Below, piece after piece: positions 10,376 to 20,389 of a DNA stretch of 64,000 nucleotides. The notes beneath the pieces are model-generated. The model made no database searches. It was not told where the DNA came from and saw only the letters and a list, made by a program, of their open reading frames with translations. Origin of the DNA: an uncultured Nocardioidaceae bacterium (GTDB lineage: Bacteria; Actinomycetota; Actinomycetes; Propionibacteriales; Nocardioidaceae); contig CADCUI010000008.1 of NCBI GenBank assembly GCA_902805845.1, positions 1 through 64,000 on the forward strand. The letters are read 5' to 3'. Both the position numbers and the translations under genes were made by a program. Numbering within the stretch: the stretch's first letter is position 1; the number at the start of each line of letters is the position of its first letter.

Positions 10376-11535
10376 GTGGTGGCGGCCCCTTCGGTGGTCG
10401 TGCCCCGCCCGACGGCGTCGCCGAGCACCGAGGCGGCCCGGGCACGCGCCCAGGCGTCGGCTGCCAGCACGTCGTCGACGGTCAGCTCCTGCTGGTTCGA
10501 GCGTACGTCGTGGTCCCGCAGGACGCGCTCGATCGTGGGGACGATGTCGGTGAAGCGGATGCGCGCGCGCCGGAACGCCTCGACGCACACCTCGTTGGCC
10601 GCGTTGTACACCGCGGGCGAGGTGCCGCCGGACTCGCCGGCCTCCCGTGCCAGACGTACGGCGGGGAAGGCCTCGTCGTCGAGCGGCAGGAACTCCCAGC
10701 GCTCGCGCCGCGACCAGTCGACGGGCGGAGCTGCGCCGGGCACCCGGTCGGGCCAGGCGAGCCCGAGCGCGATCGGGATCATCATCGACGGCGGACTGGC
10801 CTGCAGCAGCGTCGACCCGTCGGTGAACTCCACCATCGAGTGCACGACCGAGGTCGGGTGCACGACGACCTCGATCCGGTCGAAGGGGATCCCGAACAGC
10901 AGGTGTGCCTCGATGACCTCGAGCCCCTTGTTGACCAGCGTGGCCGAGTTGATGGTCACGACCGGCCCCATCGCCCACGTCGGGTGCGCCAGGGCGTCCT
11001 GCGGTGTCACGTCGTGGAGCTGGTCGCGGCTCCGGCCACGGAAGGGTCCGCCGCTGGCGGTGAGCACCAGCCGCCTCACCTCGTCCGGCGCGCCACCCCG
11101 CAGGCACTGTGCGAGGGCGCTGTGCTCGGAGTCGACCGGGACGATCTGCCCTGGCCGGGCCCGGGCGGTGACCACCGGGCCGCCGATGATCAGGGACTCC
11201 TTGTTCGCCAGAGCCAGGGTGTTCCCGGCGTCGAGCGCGGCGAGGGTGGGCCGCAGGCCGACGGCGCCGGTCATGCCGTTGAGCACCACGTCGCAGGGCA
11301 GAGCCGCGGCCTCGGCCGATGCTTTCTCGCCCAGCCCGGAGAAGGCGGGGACGAACTCGCGCACCTGCTGCTCGAAGAGGTCCGGCTGTCCGCCGCCGGC
11401 GGTGAGGGCGACGACCCGGAACCGGTCGGGGTTGGCGCGCACGACGTCGAGCGCCTGGGTGCCGATGGAGCCGGTCGAGCCGAGGACGACCACGTCGCGT
11501 CGCTGCGGCGTACGCCGCGTCGCCGATGCTGTCAC
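10372..11535 (-). CDS. dxr: 1-deoxy-D-xylulose-5-phosphate reductoisomerase
   Basis: [41 protein letters not shown] start at 11535; 4-bp overlap with rseP. Confidence 0.95.
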   Translation of the reverse strand: MTASATRRTPQRRDVVVLGSTGSIGTQALDVVRANPDRFRVVALTAGGGQPDLFEQQVREFVPAFSGLGEKASAEAAALPCDVVLNGMTGAVGLRPTLAALDAGNTLALANKESLIIGGPVVTARARPGQIVPVDSEHSALAQCLRGGAPDEVRRLVLTASGGPFRGRSRDQLHDVTPQDALAHPTWAMGPVVTINSATLVNKGLEVIEAHLLFGIPFDRIEVVVHPTSVVHSMVEFTDGSTLLQASPPSMMIPIALGLAWPDRVPGAAPPVDWSRRERWEFLPLDDEAFPAVRLAREAGESGGTSPAVYNAANEVCVEAFRRARIRFTDIVPTIERVLRDHDVRSNQQELTVDDVLAADAWARARAASVLGDAVGRGTTTEGAATT

Positions 11536-11616
11536 CGCACCATGGTCGCAGCCGTCGCGCCATTCCCGGGTCGTGGGCGCCGCGGCCGCCCTACCCTGGT
11601 CGTGCGGAGGAAAGCC

Positions 11617-11913
11617 ATGGGTGTGTCGTCGGTAGGGCAGCGCATGAGCGCGACGACGATGCGCCACGTCGTGGCCACGGTCGCCGTGGCCGTGGCGCTC
11701 TTCTCCTTCCTCTACGGCCCCCCGCTCACCGAGCGGTTCTCGCAGGCCGCGCACCGTGAGTGCAACCGGACGACGGGGGCGGACTACCGCAGCTACCGCC
11801 TCGAGTGGCGGACGACGACACTCTTCGCGGTCAGCCGGCCGCAGTGGGTCTGCCACGACCTCGGCCGGCCGGGACGTCCGGGCCGGAGCCTCGGCTGGTG
11901 GGTCGGCGTCTGA
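11617..11913 (+). CDS. Small membrane/secreted hypothetical protein
   Basis: RBS-like GGAGG then [37 protein letters not shown] (one TM segment). Confidence 0.55.
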   Translation: MGVSSVGQRMSATTMRHVVATVAVAVALFSFLYGPPLTERFSQAAHRECNRTTGADYRSYRLEWRTTTLFAVSRPQWVCHDLGRPGRPGRSLGWWVGV

Positions 11914-11952
11914 GGCGCAGTCTGCGCTGACCAGGCCGGGCGGAGGCCGGGC

Positions 11953-13176
11953 TCAGTCGTCGCGCTGCCCCCAGGGGGAGCCGTACTCGGTCAGCAGGTC
12001 GAGGAACGGCACGGCGTCAAAGGCCTCCGGACCCAGGACGCCGGTGCCCTTCCAGGCGCCTCGGGCGAGGAGCTCCAGCGCCACGACCGGGTTGACGGCG
12101 GTCTGCCACACCACGCACTGGTGGCCGTACTCCCGCATCGACCACTCGTTGTCCACGACGTGGTAGAGGTACGTCGAGCGGGGTCGTCCGTCCTTGCCGG
12201 TGCCGGTGACCTGCAGCCCGGCGCAGGTCTTGCCGCGCATCCTCGGACCGAGCCCCGCCGGATCCGGAAGGCAGGCGGCGACCACGTCACGCGGCGACAC
12301 CTCCACGCCCCCGACCCGCACCTTGTCCGTGCGGTCGAGTCCGAGCATGTGCAGCGTCCGCAGGACGCCGATGAACTCCTCGCCGAGGCCGTACTTGAAG
12401 GTGGCACGCCGGCAGTCGACCCACCGCGGCATGAGGAGCACCTCCTCGTGCTCCACGTTGACGCACTCGACAGGTCCGATGCCTTCCGGGAACTCGAAGA
12501 CCTCCGCCTCGCTGAACGGCGGGGTGGTGAACCACCTGCCCTCCCCGTCGGCGCCCTTCTCCCAGATCACCGGCGGGTTGAGGCACTCCTCGATCGTCGT
12601 CCAGATCGAGAAGCTCGGGGCGAAGATCGGCTCCCCGTCCTCGCCGAGCACCTCGAGGTTGGCCCCGTCCCGGGTGCCGAGCTCGTCGATGTCGGTGAAG
12701 AGGTGGTCCGCGGCGTAGCGGGCGAACACGTCGGACAGCCCCGGCTCGACCCCGATGCCCACCAGCGCCAGCCGGCCGGCCTCCTCCCAGGCCGAGGCCC
12801 GCGCGAACTGCTCGTCGCCGAGCTTGACGCCGACCTCGGAGTACGGCGACGTGGGGTGCGGCTTCGACAGGCTCATCGCCATGTCGAGGTAGTCGGCCCC
12901 GCCTGCGAGCGCTCCCTCGAAGATCGGCATGACGAACCGCGGGTCGACGGCGTTCACCACGTGCGTGACGTCGTGCCGGCGCACCAGGTCGGTGATCGAC
13001 CCGGTGCTGCCGGCGTCCACCTGGGCCGCGACGAAGCGCGCGTCGGCGGCGGCAGCGCGCTCCGCCCGTGCCAGGTCGTAGTCGGCCACCACGATCGTGT
13101 CGAAGAAGTCTCGTCGCGCGGCGATGGCCGTGAACGCGCCGCCGACGCCGCCGGCACCGACGAGCAGGATCCTCAC
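11953..13176 (-). CDS. Saccharopine dehydrogenase-like NAD(P)-binding protein (polyamine/lysine-associated)
   Basis: MRILLVGAGGVGGAFTAIAARRDFFDTIVVADYDLARAE; GIGVEPGLSDVFARYAADHLF. Confidence 0.82.
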   Translation of the reverse strand: MRILLVGAGGVGGAFTAIAARRDFFDTIVVADYDLARAERAAAADARFVAAQVDAGSTGSITDLVRRHDVTHVVNAVDPRFVMPIFEGALAGGADYLDMAMSLSKPHPTSPYSEVGVKLGDEQFARASAWEEAGRLALVGIGVEPGLSDVFARYAADHLFTDIDELGTRDGANLEVLGEDGEPIFAPSFSIWTTIEECLNPPVIWEKGADGEGRWFTTPPFSEAEVFEFPEGIGPVECVNVEHEEVLLMPRWVDCRRATFKYGLGEEFIGVLRTLHMLGLDRTDKVRVGGVEVSPRDVVAACLPDPAGLGPRMRGKTCAGLQVTGTGKDGRPRSTYLYHVVDNEWSMREYGHQCVVWQTAVNPVVALELLARGAWKGTGVLGPEAFDAVPFLDLLTEYGSPWGQRDD

Positions 13177-13186
13177 CAGCGCGCGC

Positions 13187-14620
13187 TCACTGGCCGATGT
13201 AGGACATCACGTGCTTGACGCGCGTGTAGTCCTCCAGGCCGTACATCGACAGGTCCTTGCCGTAGCCGGAGTGCTTGAAGCCGCCGTGCGGCATCTCGGC
13301 GACGATCGGGATGTGGGTGTTGATCCAGACCGCCCCGAAGTCGAGCCGGCGAGCCATCCGCATGGCCCGTCCGTGGTCCTTGGTCCACACCGAGGAGGCG
13401 AGCCCGTACTCCACCCCGTTGGCCCAGGCCAGTGCCTGGTCCTCGTCGCTGAACCTCTGGACGGTGATGACGGGCCCGAAGATCTCGTTCTGGATCTGCT
13501 CGTCGTCCTGCTGCAGCCCCGAGAGCACCGTCGGCTCGTAGAAGAAGCCGGGACGGCCCTCGACGCGGTGCCCACCCGCCTCGACCTTGGCGTGGTCCGG
13601 GAGCCGCTGGACCATGCCGGTCACCCGGTCGAGCTGGTTCGGGTTGTTGAGCGGGCCGAAGAGCACGTCCTCCTCGTCCGGCATGCCGGTCTTGGTGCTG
13701 CGCGCCTGCTCGCTGAGCGCCGAGACGAAGTCGTCGTGGACGCCGGGCCCGGCGAGGACCCGGGTCGCGGCGGTGCAGTCCTGGCCGGCGTTGAAGTAGC
13801 CGGCGCCGGCGATGCCCTCGGCCGCCGCCTCGATGTCGGCGTCGTCGAAGACGATGACCGGCGCCTTGCCGCCCAGCTCCAGGTGGGTGCGCTTCAGCTG
13901 GGCGGCGGCCGAGGTGGCGACCTCCATGCCGGCGCGCACCGAGCCGGTGATCGCGACCAGCTGCGGAATCGGGTGCTCGACGACGGCGCGGCCGGTGTCC
14001 CGGTCCCCGCAGACGACGTTGAGGACACCAGGCGGCAGGAACTCCGCGCACAGCTCGGCGAGCGCGACCGTGGACGCGGGCGTGGTGTCGGAAGGCTTGA
14101 GCACGATCGTGTTGCCGGCGGCCAGCGCGGGGCCGATCTTCCAGACCGCCATCATGAGCGGGTAGTTCCAGGGCGTCACCTGACCGACGACACCGATCGG
14201 CTCCCGGCGTACGAACGAGGTGTGGTCGGCGAGGTACTCGCCGGCGCTCTTGCCCTCGAGCACGCGCGCGGCGCCCGCGAAGAACCTGATCTGGTCGATC
14301 GCCGGGGGCAGCTCCTCGGTCTCGGTGAAGCCGAGCGGCTTGCCGGTGTTCTCCGACTCGATCTTGACGAACTCCGCGGTGCGCTCCTCCAGGGCGTCGG
14401 CGATCTTGAGCATCGCCCGCTGCCGCTCGGCCGGCGTGGTGTCACGCCACGTCTCGAAAGCGGTCGCCGCAGCCCGGTACGCGCGGTCGACGTCCTCGGA
14501 CGTCGAGGCGGGAGCGGTGGCGTAGGCGTCGCCGATGGAAGGGTTGACCACGTCGTAGGTCTGCCCGGAGGCGCTGTCGACGAGCTCGCCGTTCACGAGG
14601 TTGCGGATGGTCTGCGTCAT
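13187..14620 (-). CDS. Aldehyde dehydrogenase (gamma-aminobutyraldehyde DH-like)
   Basis: [62 protein letters not shown]. Confidence 0.88.
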   Translation of the reverse strand: MTQTIRNLVNGELVDSASGQTYDVVNPSIGDAYATAPASTSEDVDRAYRAAATAFETWRDTTPAERQRAMLKIADALEERTAEFVKIESENTGKPLGFTETEELPPAIDQIRFFAGAARVLEGKSAGEYLADHTSFVRREPIGVVGQVTPWNYPLMMAVWKIGPALAAGNTIVLKPSDTTPASTVALAELCAEFLPPGVLNVVCGDRDTGRAVVEHPIPQLVAITGSVRAGMEVATSAAAQLKRTHLELGGKAPVIVFDDADIEAAAEGIAGAGYFNAGQDCTAATRVLAGPGVHDDFVSALSEQARSTKTGMPDEEDVLFGPLNNPNQLDRVTGMVQRLPDHAKVEAGGHRVEGRPGFFYEPTVLSGLQQDDEQIQNEIFGPVITVQRFSDEDQALAWANGVEYGLASSVWTKDHGRAMRMARRLDFGAVWINTHIPIVAEMPHGGFKHSGYGKDLSMYGLEDYTRVKHVMSYIGQ

Positions 14621-14660
14621 GCGCGGCAGCCTAGCGGTGGCGGGACGCGGTGGGTAGCAC

Positions 14661-14760
14661 CAAGTCCACGGATTCCGTCGCCGGCAACAGGGGGGACGAC
14701 CGAGGTGGGCCTCCATAGCCACGCAGACCCACGGAATCACTTGCCTGTGACCACGGATGA
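14661..14760. promoter_or_regulatory. Divergent promoter region with three ACGGAWTC-type motifs (candidate Lrp sites)
   Basis: ACGGATTCCG 14668-14677, ACGGAATCAC 14731-14740, ACGGATGACG 14753-14762; shared with 35347-35386. Confidence 0.5.
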
Positions 14761-14804
14761 CGGCAGGATGAGCGCACCGTGGACCTCTGACCAGGAGCAA
14801 ACCG

Positions 14805-16193
14805 TTGTCTTCAGCGCCGATGGATCCCGCTCGCGCCCAGCACCTGCAGGACGCCGCGCGGGACCACCTGTGGATGCACTTCACCCGGATGTCGGCCTAC
14901 CAGGACCACGACGTGCCGATCATCGTCCGCGGCGAGGGCGCCTACATCTACGACGCCGACGGCCGGCGCTACCTGGACGCGCTCGCCGGGCTCTTCGTCT
15001 CGCAGCTCGGACACGGCCGGACGGACCTTGTCGAGGCCGGCGCCCGGCAGGCCGGCGAGCTCGCCTTCTTCCCGCTGTGGTCCTACGCCCACCCGTCGGC
15101 CATCGAGCTGTCGGAGCGGGTGGCCTCGTTCGCGCCGGGCGACCTCAACCGGGTGTTCTTCACCTCCGGTGGCGGCGAGGCGGTCGAGTCGGCGTGGAAG
15201 CTCGCCAAGAACTACTACAAGCTGACCGGCCGCCCGATGAAGCACAAGGTCATCAGCCGGGCCATCGCCTACCACGGCACCACCCAGGGCGCGCTGTCGA
15301 TCACCGGGCTGCCGCCGCTGAAGGCGATGTTCGAGCCGCTGGTCCCCTCCACCTTCCGCGTGCCCAACACCAACATGTACCGGGCACCGGTGCACGGCGA
15401 CGACCCCGTGGCGTTCGGCCGCTGGGCGGCGGACCAGATCGCGGTCGCGATCGAGAACGAGGGCCCCGAGACGGTCGCGGCGGTGTTCCTCGAGCCGGTG
15501 CAGAACTCCGGCGGCTGCTTTCCACCGCCCCCTGGATACTTCCAGCGCGTGCGGGAGATCTGCGACGAGTACGACGTGCTGCTGGTCTCCGACGAGGTGA
15601 TCTGTGCCTTCGGCCGGCTCGGCCACTACTTCGCCGCCGAGCGGTTCGACTACCAGCCCGACATCATCACCTGCGCCAAGGGGATCACCTCCGGCTACGC
15701 CCCGCTGGGGGCGATGATCGCCACCGACCGGCTCATGGAGCCGTTCCTGACCGGCACCGAGAGCTTCCTCCACGGCTACACGTTCGGGGGGCATCCGGTG
15801 TCCACGGCGGTGGCGCTGGCCAACCTGGATGCCTTCGAGAAGGAGGGCATCAACCAGCACGTGCTCGACAACCAGGACGGGTTCCGCGCCACGCTGGAGA
15901 AGCTCCTCGACCTGCCGATCGTCGGCGACGTCCGCGGCGAGGGATACTTCTACGGCATCGAGCTCGTCAAGGACAAGGCCACGAAGACGACCTTCGATGA
16001 CGACGAGGCCGAGCGGCTGCTCCGGGGGTTCTTGTCAAAGGCGCTCTTCGAGGCCGGCCTCTACTGCCGCGCCGACGACCGGGGCGACCCGGTGATCCAG
16101 CTCTCTCCGCCGCTGATCTGCGACCAGACACACTTCGACGAGATCGAGCAGGTGCTGCGCTCGGTGCTGACCGAGGCCGGGTCGATGCTCTAG
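14805..16193 (+). CDS. Class III aminotransferase (putrescine/GABA/diamine type)
   Basis: [85 protein letters not shown] start, GGAG RBS. Confidence 0.9.
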   Translation: MSSAPMDPARAQHLQDAARDHLWMHFTRMSAYQDHDVPIIVRGEGAYIYDADGRRYLDALAGLFVSQLGHGRTDLVEAGARQAGELAFFPLWSYAHPSAIELSERVASFAPGDLNRVFFTSGGGEAVESAWKLAKNYYKLTGRPMKHKVISRAIAYHGTTQGALSITGLPPLKAMFEPLVPSTFRVPNTNMYRAPVHGDDPVAFGRWAADQIAVAIENEGPETVAAVFLEPVQNSGGCFPPPPGYFQRVREICDEYDVLLVSDEVICAFGRLGHYFAAERFDYQPDIITCAKGITSGYAPLGAMIATDRLMEPFLTGTESFLHGYTFGGHPVSTAVALANLDAFEKEGINQHVLDNQDGFRATLEKLLDLPIVGDVRGEGYFYGIELVKDKATKTTFDDDEAERLLRGFLSKALFEAGLYCRADDRGDPVIQLSPPLICDQTHFDEIEQVLRSVLTEAGSML

Positions 16194-16205
16194 AGGCCGA
16201 CCTCG

Positions 16206-16225
16206 AGGCGGCCGCACGGCCGCCT
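16206..16225. terminator. Putative intrinsic hairpin downstream of aminotransferase
   Basis: Perfect 9-bp arms AGGCGGCCG-ca-CGGCCGCCT, 12 bp after stop codon; no clear T-tract. Confidence 0.5.
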
Positions 16226-16319
16226 GGACCGGGGTGGGAGGTGGCGCCGCCACTGCGCGTGGGGGTGGGTGGTGGCGCCACCGCCGGTCGTCCGGTGGGC
16301 TCAGAGCGTGCGCTCATAC

Positions 16320-16440
16320 GAGCTCGAACACGTCCTCGGTGCTGATCACTCGCTGATCACTCGCCGGCCGGGGATGGTGGCCGCCAGCGCATTGGGCATC
16401 GTCGTCTTGCCGACTTGCGTGCAGGCGGGGACAACCCACC
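16320..16440 (-). pseudogene. Relic of CpaF/TadA-type secretion ATPase P-loop region
   Basis: Minus strand reads WVVPACTQVGKTTMPNALAATIPGRRVIS / (frameshift by 11-bp duplication) / TEDVFEL, resembling [33 protein letters not shown]. Confidence 0.6.
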
Positions 16441-16595
16441 ACGTTGGGCGTGCATATCTGGAGCCCATGTGCGGATGGCCCGTTGAGTGTCGACGACCTA
16501 GCCAAGGCGGTGAGTCGGGCTAGATCCCGCTACGTTCGTCACGGCGCCGGGGCCGTGCGCACTAGCCCGGCACCGCGCGTAAAGAGGAGCTCCAG

Positions 16596-17804
16596 ATGAA
16601 CCAACAGCAGCGCACGAGCCGCGGCGGGACCAGACGGCGGTTCACCGCTGCCGGACTCCTGATCGGGGGCGTGGCCGGGGGCGTGTGCCTCGTGGCTGTT
16701 TCTTGCGCTGCGATTGGCACCGGTTCCCCCGTAGCCGAGTCCGGCGTGGCGGCGGTGCTCCTGCGCTTCGAGGGGCCCACGTACTCCGCGGCCACCAGCA
16801 GGGGACTCCTGCTGCGGTCAGGTGAGGACGAGGTCACGTTGCCTCAGGCAAGCGATGGGCGGTGGTTGCCCGACGGCACCGCTCTTGCCGACGCTAGCCA
16901 CCGCAGCATCAACCTTCAGGTGCTCGACCCGAACCAGGAGACGTTGACGGAAACCGTCGAGATCCCCGGCTTCGATCGACCCGGACGTTCGGTGACCCAG
17001 ATCAACGTTCTGGATCGCCAGGCGCGGCCGGCGGTGCTGACCGCATACTCACTGAACCTCGAGCAGCTGTGGCGGCTCCGGCTGCCCGAGACCGACAACC
17101 CCGACGCGACCTCGTACAACGAACTGGAGCGCAATTACTACGGTGTCGCTCCGACCATCGACGGCGTTACCTACGTGATGTGGCACGACAGCAGCGAGTG
17201 GTACGAGGACGGCGACTACGGCGTCGCCCGCGTCCAGAACGGCGACGTGACCAACGTGTTGCTCAACGAACGGATAGTTGCCCTGTATCTGTCGGCCGAC
17301 GGCGCCGCGCTCCTGGCGCTGCGTCAGCGCCAGGGCGAACCGTGCGGCGGGTGCGTCGTGGAGCAAGAGATCGTCGAGATCGACCCGGGTACCGGCGCGA
17401 TCGCCGGCCAGTACGGCATGCCCGATGATTACACCGAGGGCTGGCGGGTCGAGGCGATCGACAAGGTCGATGGCCGGGTGGCGGTCCGGTTCACCGAGAA
17501 CGACTGGGGTGATGAGGCAGACGAAGCAGAGATCGTCGAGCCGGTCACGATCCAGCGGGGCACCTGGATGTTCGATGGGGCCTGGTCGATGATCGAGGGC
17601 AGCGACTCGGAAATCACCTGGTGGCAAGGCGAGGACCGGGTCATTGCGCGGCCGCAGCCCGGTGAGGGGCGCCACCGTGACGGGTTCGCCCTGTTCTGGG
17701 TCCACGACGGCATCCAGAGCACGTTGCCAGGTGATTTGGAACGCAGTTTCGGTAACCGCTACGTCACCGGTGAGGTGGCCGGTCAGCTGCTGCCCCCAGG
17801 GTGA
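16596..17804 (+). CDS. Hypothetical lipoprotein
   Basis: AGLLIGGVAGGVCLVAVSCAAIG signal peptide with lipobox; RBS GAGGAG upstream; coherent long ORF. Confidence 0.7.
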   Translation: MNQQQRTSRGGTRRRFTAAGLLIGGVAGGVCLVAVSCAAIGTGSPVAESGVAAVLLRFEGPTYSAATSRGLLLRSGEDEVTLPQASDGRWLPDGTALADASHRSINLQVLDPNQETLTETVEIPGFDRPGRSVTQINVLDRQARPAVLTAYSLNLEQLWRLRLPETDNPDATSYNELERNYYGVAPTIDGVTYVMWHDSSEWYEDGDYGVARVQNGDVTNVLLNERIVALYLSADGAALLALRQRQGEPCGGCVVEQEIVEIDPGTGAIAGQYGMPDDYTEGWRVEAIDKVDGRVAVRFTENDWGDEADEAEIVEPVTIQRGTWMFDGAWSMIEGSDSEITWWQGEDRVIARPQPGEGRHRDGFALFWVHDGIQSTLPGDLERSFGNRYVTGEVAGQLLPPG

Positions 17805-17868
17805 ACGCATCTCGGACAGCGCACGCCCATCATCGGCATGACCGGACGTTCGCCGGTGAAGGTGTCTA

Positions 17869-17970
17869 AGTAGTGGGCATGCCGGCTTGCGCGCCGCTCG
17901 AGACCAGGATGTTCGACCCAGAGACGACAGCGGCTCGCAAGGACTGCGCCGCGCCGACGCCGAGCACTTC
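17869..17970 (-). pseudogene. Second relic of CpaF/TadA-type ATPase (region preceding P-loop)
   Basis: Minus strand AAQSLRAAVVSGSNILVSSGAQAGMPTT*, resembling [24 protein letters not shown]. Confidence 0.5.
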
Positions 17971-18868
17971 AGCCCTGGCGTTCCCCGTCTCCGGTACCTG
18001 AGGTGACCTCGCGCCGCTCGGCGTCGACGAGCTTGGCCATGGCCACGACGTCTTGGCCACCCCATCCCTCGGTGGCCGCGGACATCAGCTGGGCCAGCGC
18101 CGCGGAACCCACCGGTGTCGGGACCTTCCACACCGCAGCGGAGCCGACCGCCAGGCGGACGTCCTTGGCGGCGAGGTCGACGCCGAAGCGTGACGTCCAG
18201 TCGCAGTCGATCATCCACGGCAGCCGGAGATCGGACTGGAAGGAGGCAGCTCCGGTGTCGGCGAGCGCCTCAGCGAACGCGGCGTCGTCGATGCCGGCCC
18301 GGTTGGCGATCGCCAACCCTTCGGCGAGCACGGCCACGTTGGCCATGCCCACGAAGTTGGAGACCAGCTTGAACGTCGTCGCCGCCTCCACGGTGTCGAA
18401 GTGGTAGGTCTTCTCTCCCATCCAGTCCAGCACCGGCTTGATCCGGACCAGGGCTTTCACGTCACCACCGACGAACAGGGGGATGGTGCCCTTCTCGGCG
18501 TGGGCCGGAGTCTTGCCGAGCGGACAGGCCACGAACGGCACGTCGGCCTCAGCACACCGATCCGCCACGGCGCGGGCCGTCTGCGGGTCGATCGTCGAGA
18601 TGTCCATGACGACCGTGTCGGGTCCGACCTTGTCCAAGACCGCGGAGACGGTGGAGACCACCAGCTCCGGGGTAGGCAGGCTGGTCAGGACCAGATCAGC
18701 GTTGGCCACGGCGGACGGCAACGAGTCCGCGGCCACGGCGCCGGCCGTGACGCACCGTTCCATGGCGTCGGCCGAGGGGTCCTGCACGGTGACGTCGAAC
18801 TCCCCGCCGGCCAGCCGGCGCGCGACGGCGCCGCCCATGTTGCCGACACCGATACAGGTGATCCGCAT
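17969..18868 (-). CDS. 3-hydroxyisobutyrate dehydrogenase / beta-hydroxyacid dehydrogenase family
   Basis: MRITCIGVGNMGGAVARRLAGGEFDVTVQDP; FVACPLGKTPAHAEKGTIPLFVGG; KLVSNFVGMANVAVLAEGL. Confidence 0.85.
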   Translation of the reverse strand: MRITCIGVGNMGGAVARRLAGGEFDVTVQDPSADAMERCVTAGAVAADSLPSAVANADLVLTSLPTPELVVSTVSAVLDKVGPDTVVMDISTIDPQTARAVADRCAEADVPFVACPLGKTPAHAEKGTIPLFVGGDVKALVRIKPVLDWMGEKTYHFDTVEAATTFKLVSNFVGMANVAVLAEGLAIANRAGIDDAAFAEALADTGAASFQSDLRLPWMIDCDWTSRFGVDLAAKDVRLAVGSAAVWKVPTPVGSAALAQLMSAATEGWGGQDVVAMAKLVDAERREVTSGTGDGERQG

Positions 18869-18920
18869 GGCGCTCCTTCGAATGGACGATGGACTTACTG
18901 TTGGTGTCGCGCCGACATGG

Positions 18921-20375
18921 TCATGCGCGCCGAGCAGGGATGACGGCGAGACGACCGTCGTCGTCGTCGGCGTCTGCGACATCCACGTCGTAGCCGATGG
19001 GTTCCCACTTGATCAACAGCAACGTGAGCAGCCCGAGCGCGGGAGCGATGGCGACCACGTAGAACACGCCGGTGCCGAGATCGGCGGCCAGGATCGGGAA
19101 CAGCAGCAGCGAGATCGTCGAGCCGATCCGCAGCACTGCCTGGCCGAAGCCTGACCCGGTCCCCCGCAGGTACGTCGGGTAGGACAGCGTGGCCATCGTC
19201 ATGCCTTGAGCACCCGGGCCGTAGCTGTGGAAGAACACGAACATGCCCAGCAGTGCGCCGACGACGAGCCCCATGAATGTCCCCTCGGGGGCACCGATCA
19301 GGCCCAGCAGCAGGAGCACCACGAGGCACACCGCGAAGCCCGACATCGCCAGCCCGCGTGACCCGAGTCGATTGGTCAGGCGTACGCCGAGGAAACCGCC
19401 GGTGACACCGAAGGCGAAGTTGAAGAGCAACGGCACGGTGATCGTCGACAGCCGACCCTGTGCGAGGAAGGTCCCGACGATGAAGGGCAGGAAGAATCCG
19501 ACCGCGTAGTACTGGATGGACTGGCACATGCCGACCAGCCCGGCGGCGATCGTCCGGGCGCGGTAGCGAGGACGGAACAGGGTGACGAACGACCGCATCG
19601 ACGCAGGTGCGCGCTTCTCGGGGTAGACCAGCTCGGACTCTGGTGCGAGCACGGCGTCAGCGCCGTACGACTTGTTCAAGATGTCCACCGCACGCCGCAG
19701 GTCGCCCTGGTTGGCCGCCCACGAGGCTGACTCGTCCATGTACTTGGTGCGCACCGCGAGCACGATGAGCGCAGGCACCGCCCCGAACCCCACCGCGTAG
19801 CGCCACAGGTCGGGGTGCATCGACTCCGGGAGCAGGAAGTACAGGGGCAGGAGCACCAAAAAGCTGCTGCCGGTGGCGGCGTACCACATCGGCTGCCACA
19901 GCGTCACTCGGCCGCCCTTGCCCTTGAGCGCCGAGAACTCCGCGAGGAACGCGAGCGCCACCGGGAAGTCGAGGCCGATGCCGAAACCCATCAGGAACCG
20001 GAACAGGGTGAGGAGCTCCACGTTGGGGGCCAGCGCACAGCCGATCGCCGCGACGACGAAGAACAGCATGTCCGCCATGAACATCCGGTATCGGCCGATC
20101 CGGTCGACCAGGTAGCCACCGAAGATGGCGCCGATGAACGCGCCCACCATGATGGACGCGCCCACCACGCCTGCCGCGAACGAGCTCAGGCCGAACTCGG
20201 TGGTGATGTCGGCGAGCCCGAACGCCAGCGACGTGAAGTCGTAGGCGTCGATGAAGATTCCGCCGAGCGCGATGAGGACGATCGCCTTCTCGTTACCGCC
20301 CGAGACCCGACCCGAGTTGATCGCATCGACGACATCACCGGCTTTCCGGATGACCAGGGTGTCCGTGCCGCTCAC
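18921..20375 (-). CDS. MFS transporter, sugar/aromatic-acid porter-like
   Basis: 12-TM pattern; FGGYLVDRIGRYRMF; FLMGFGIGLDFPVALAFLAEF. Confidence 0.87.
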   Translation of the reverse strand: MSGTDTLVIRKAGDVVDAINSGRVSGGNEKAIVLIALGGIFIDAYDFTSLAFGLADITTEFGLSSFAAGVVGASIMVGAFIGAIFGGYLVDRIGRYRMFMADMLFFVVAAIGCALAPNVELLTLFRFLMGFGIGLDFPVALAFLAEFSALKGKGGRVTLWQPMWYAATGSSFLVLLPLYFLLPESMHPDLWRYAVGFGAVPALIVLAVRTKYMDESASWAANQGDLRRAVDILNKSYGADAVLAPESELVYPEKRAPASMRSFVTLFRPRYRARTIAAGLVGMCQSIQYYAVGFFLPFIVGTFLAQGRLSTITVPLLFNFAFGVTGGFLGVRLTNRLGSRGLAMSGFAVCLVVLLLLGLIGAPEGTFMGLVVGALLGMFVFFHSYGPGAQGMTMATLSYPTYLRGTGSGFGQAVLRIGSTISLLLFPILAADLGTGVFYVVAIAPALGLLTLLLIKWEPIGYDVDVADADDDDGRLAVIPARRA

Positions 20376-20389
20376 GATCGATCAGCTCC

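Noticed and set aside
8377-11635. Very long ORFs antisense to ispG/rseP/dxr and similar overlaps throughout
   Set aside because: High GC content produces long spurious antisense ORFs; their translations are Arg/Pro/Gly-rich with no family motifs, while the opposite strand encodes clear conserved proteins
16271-16282. GGTGGCGCCACC palindrome after the aminotransferase
   Set aside because: A short GC-rich palindrome in a G-rich tract next to a better hairpin (16206-16225); not strong enough alone to call a site
16269-16523. 84-aa plus-strand ORF over the ATPase relic
   Set aside because: The opposite strand carries the recognisable P-loop relic; this ORF has no RBS or family signal
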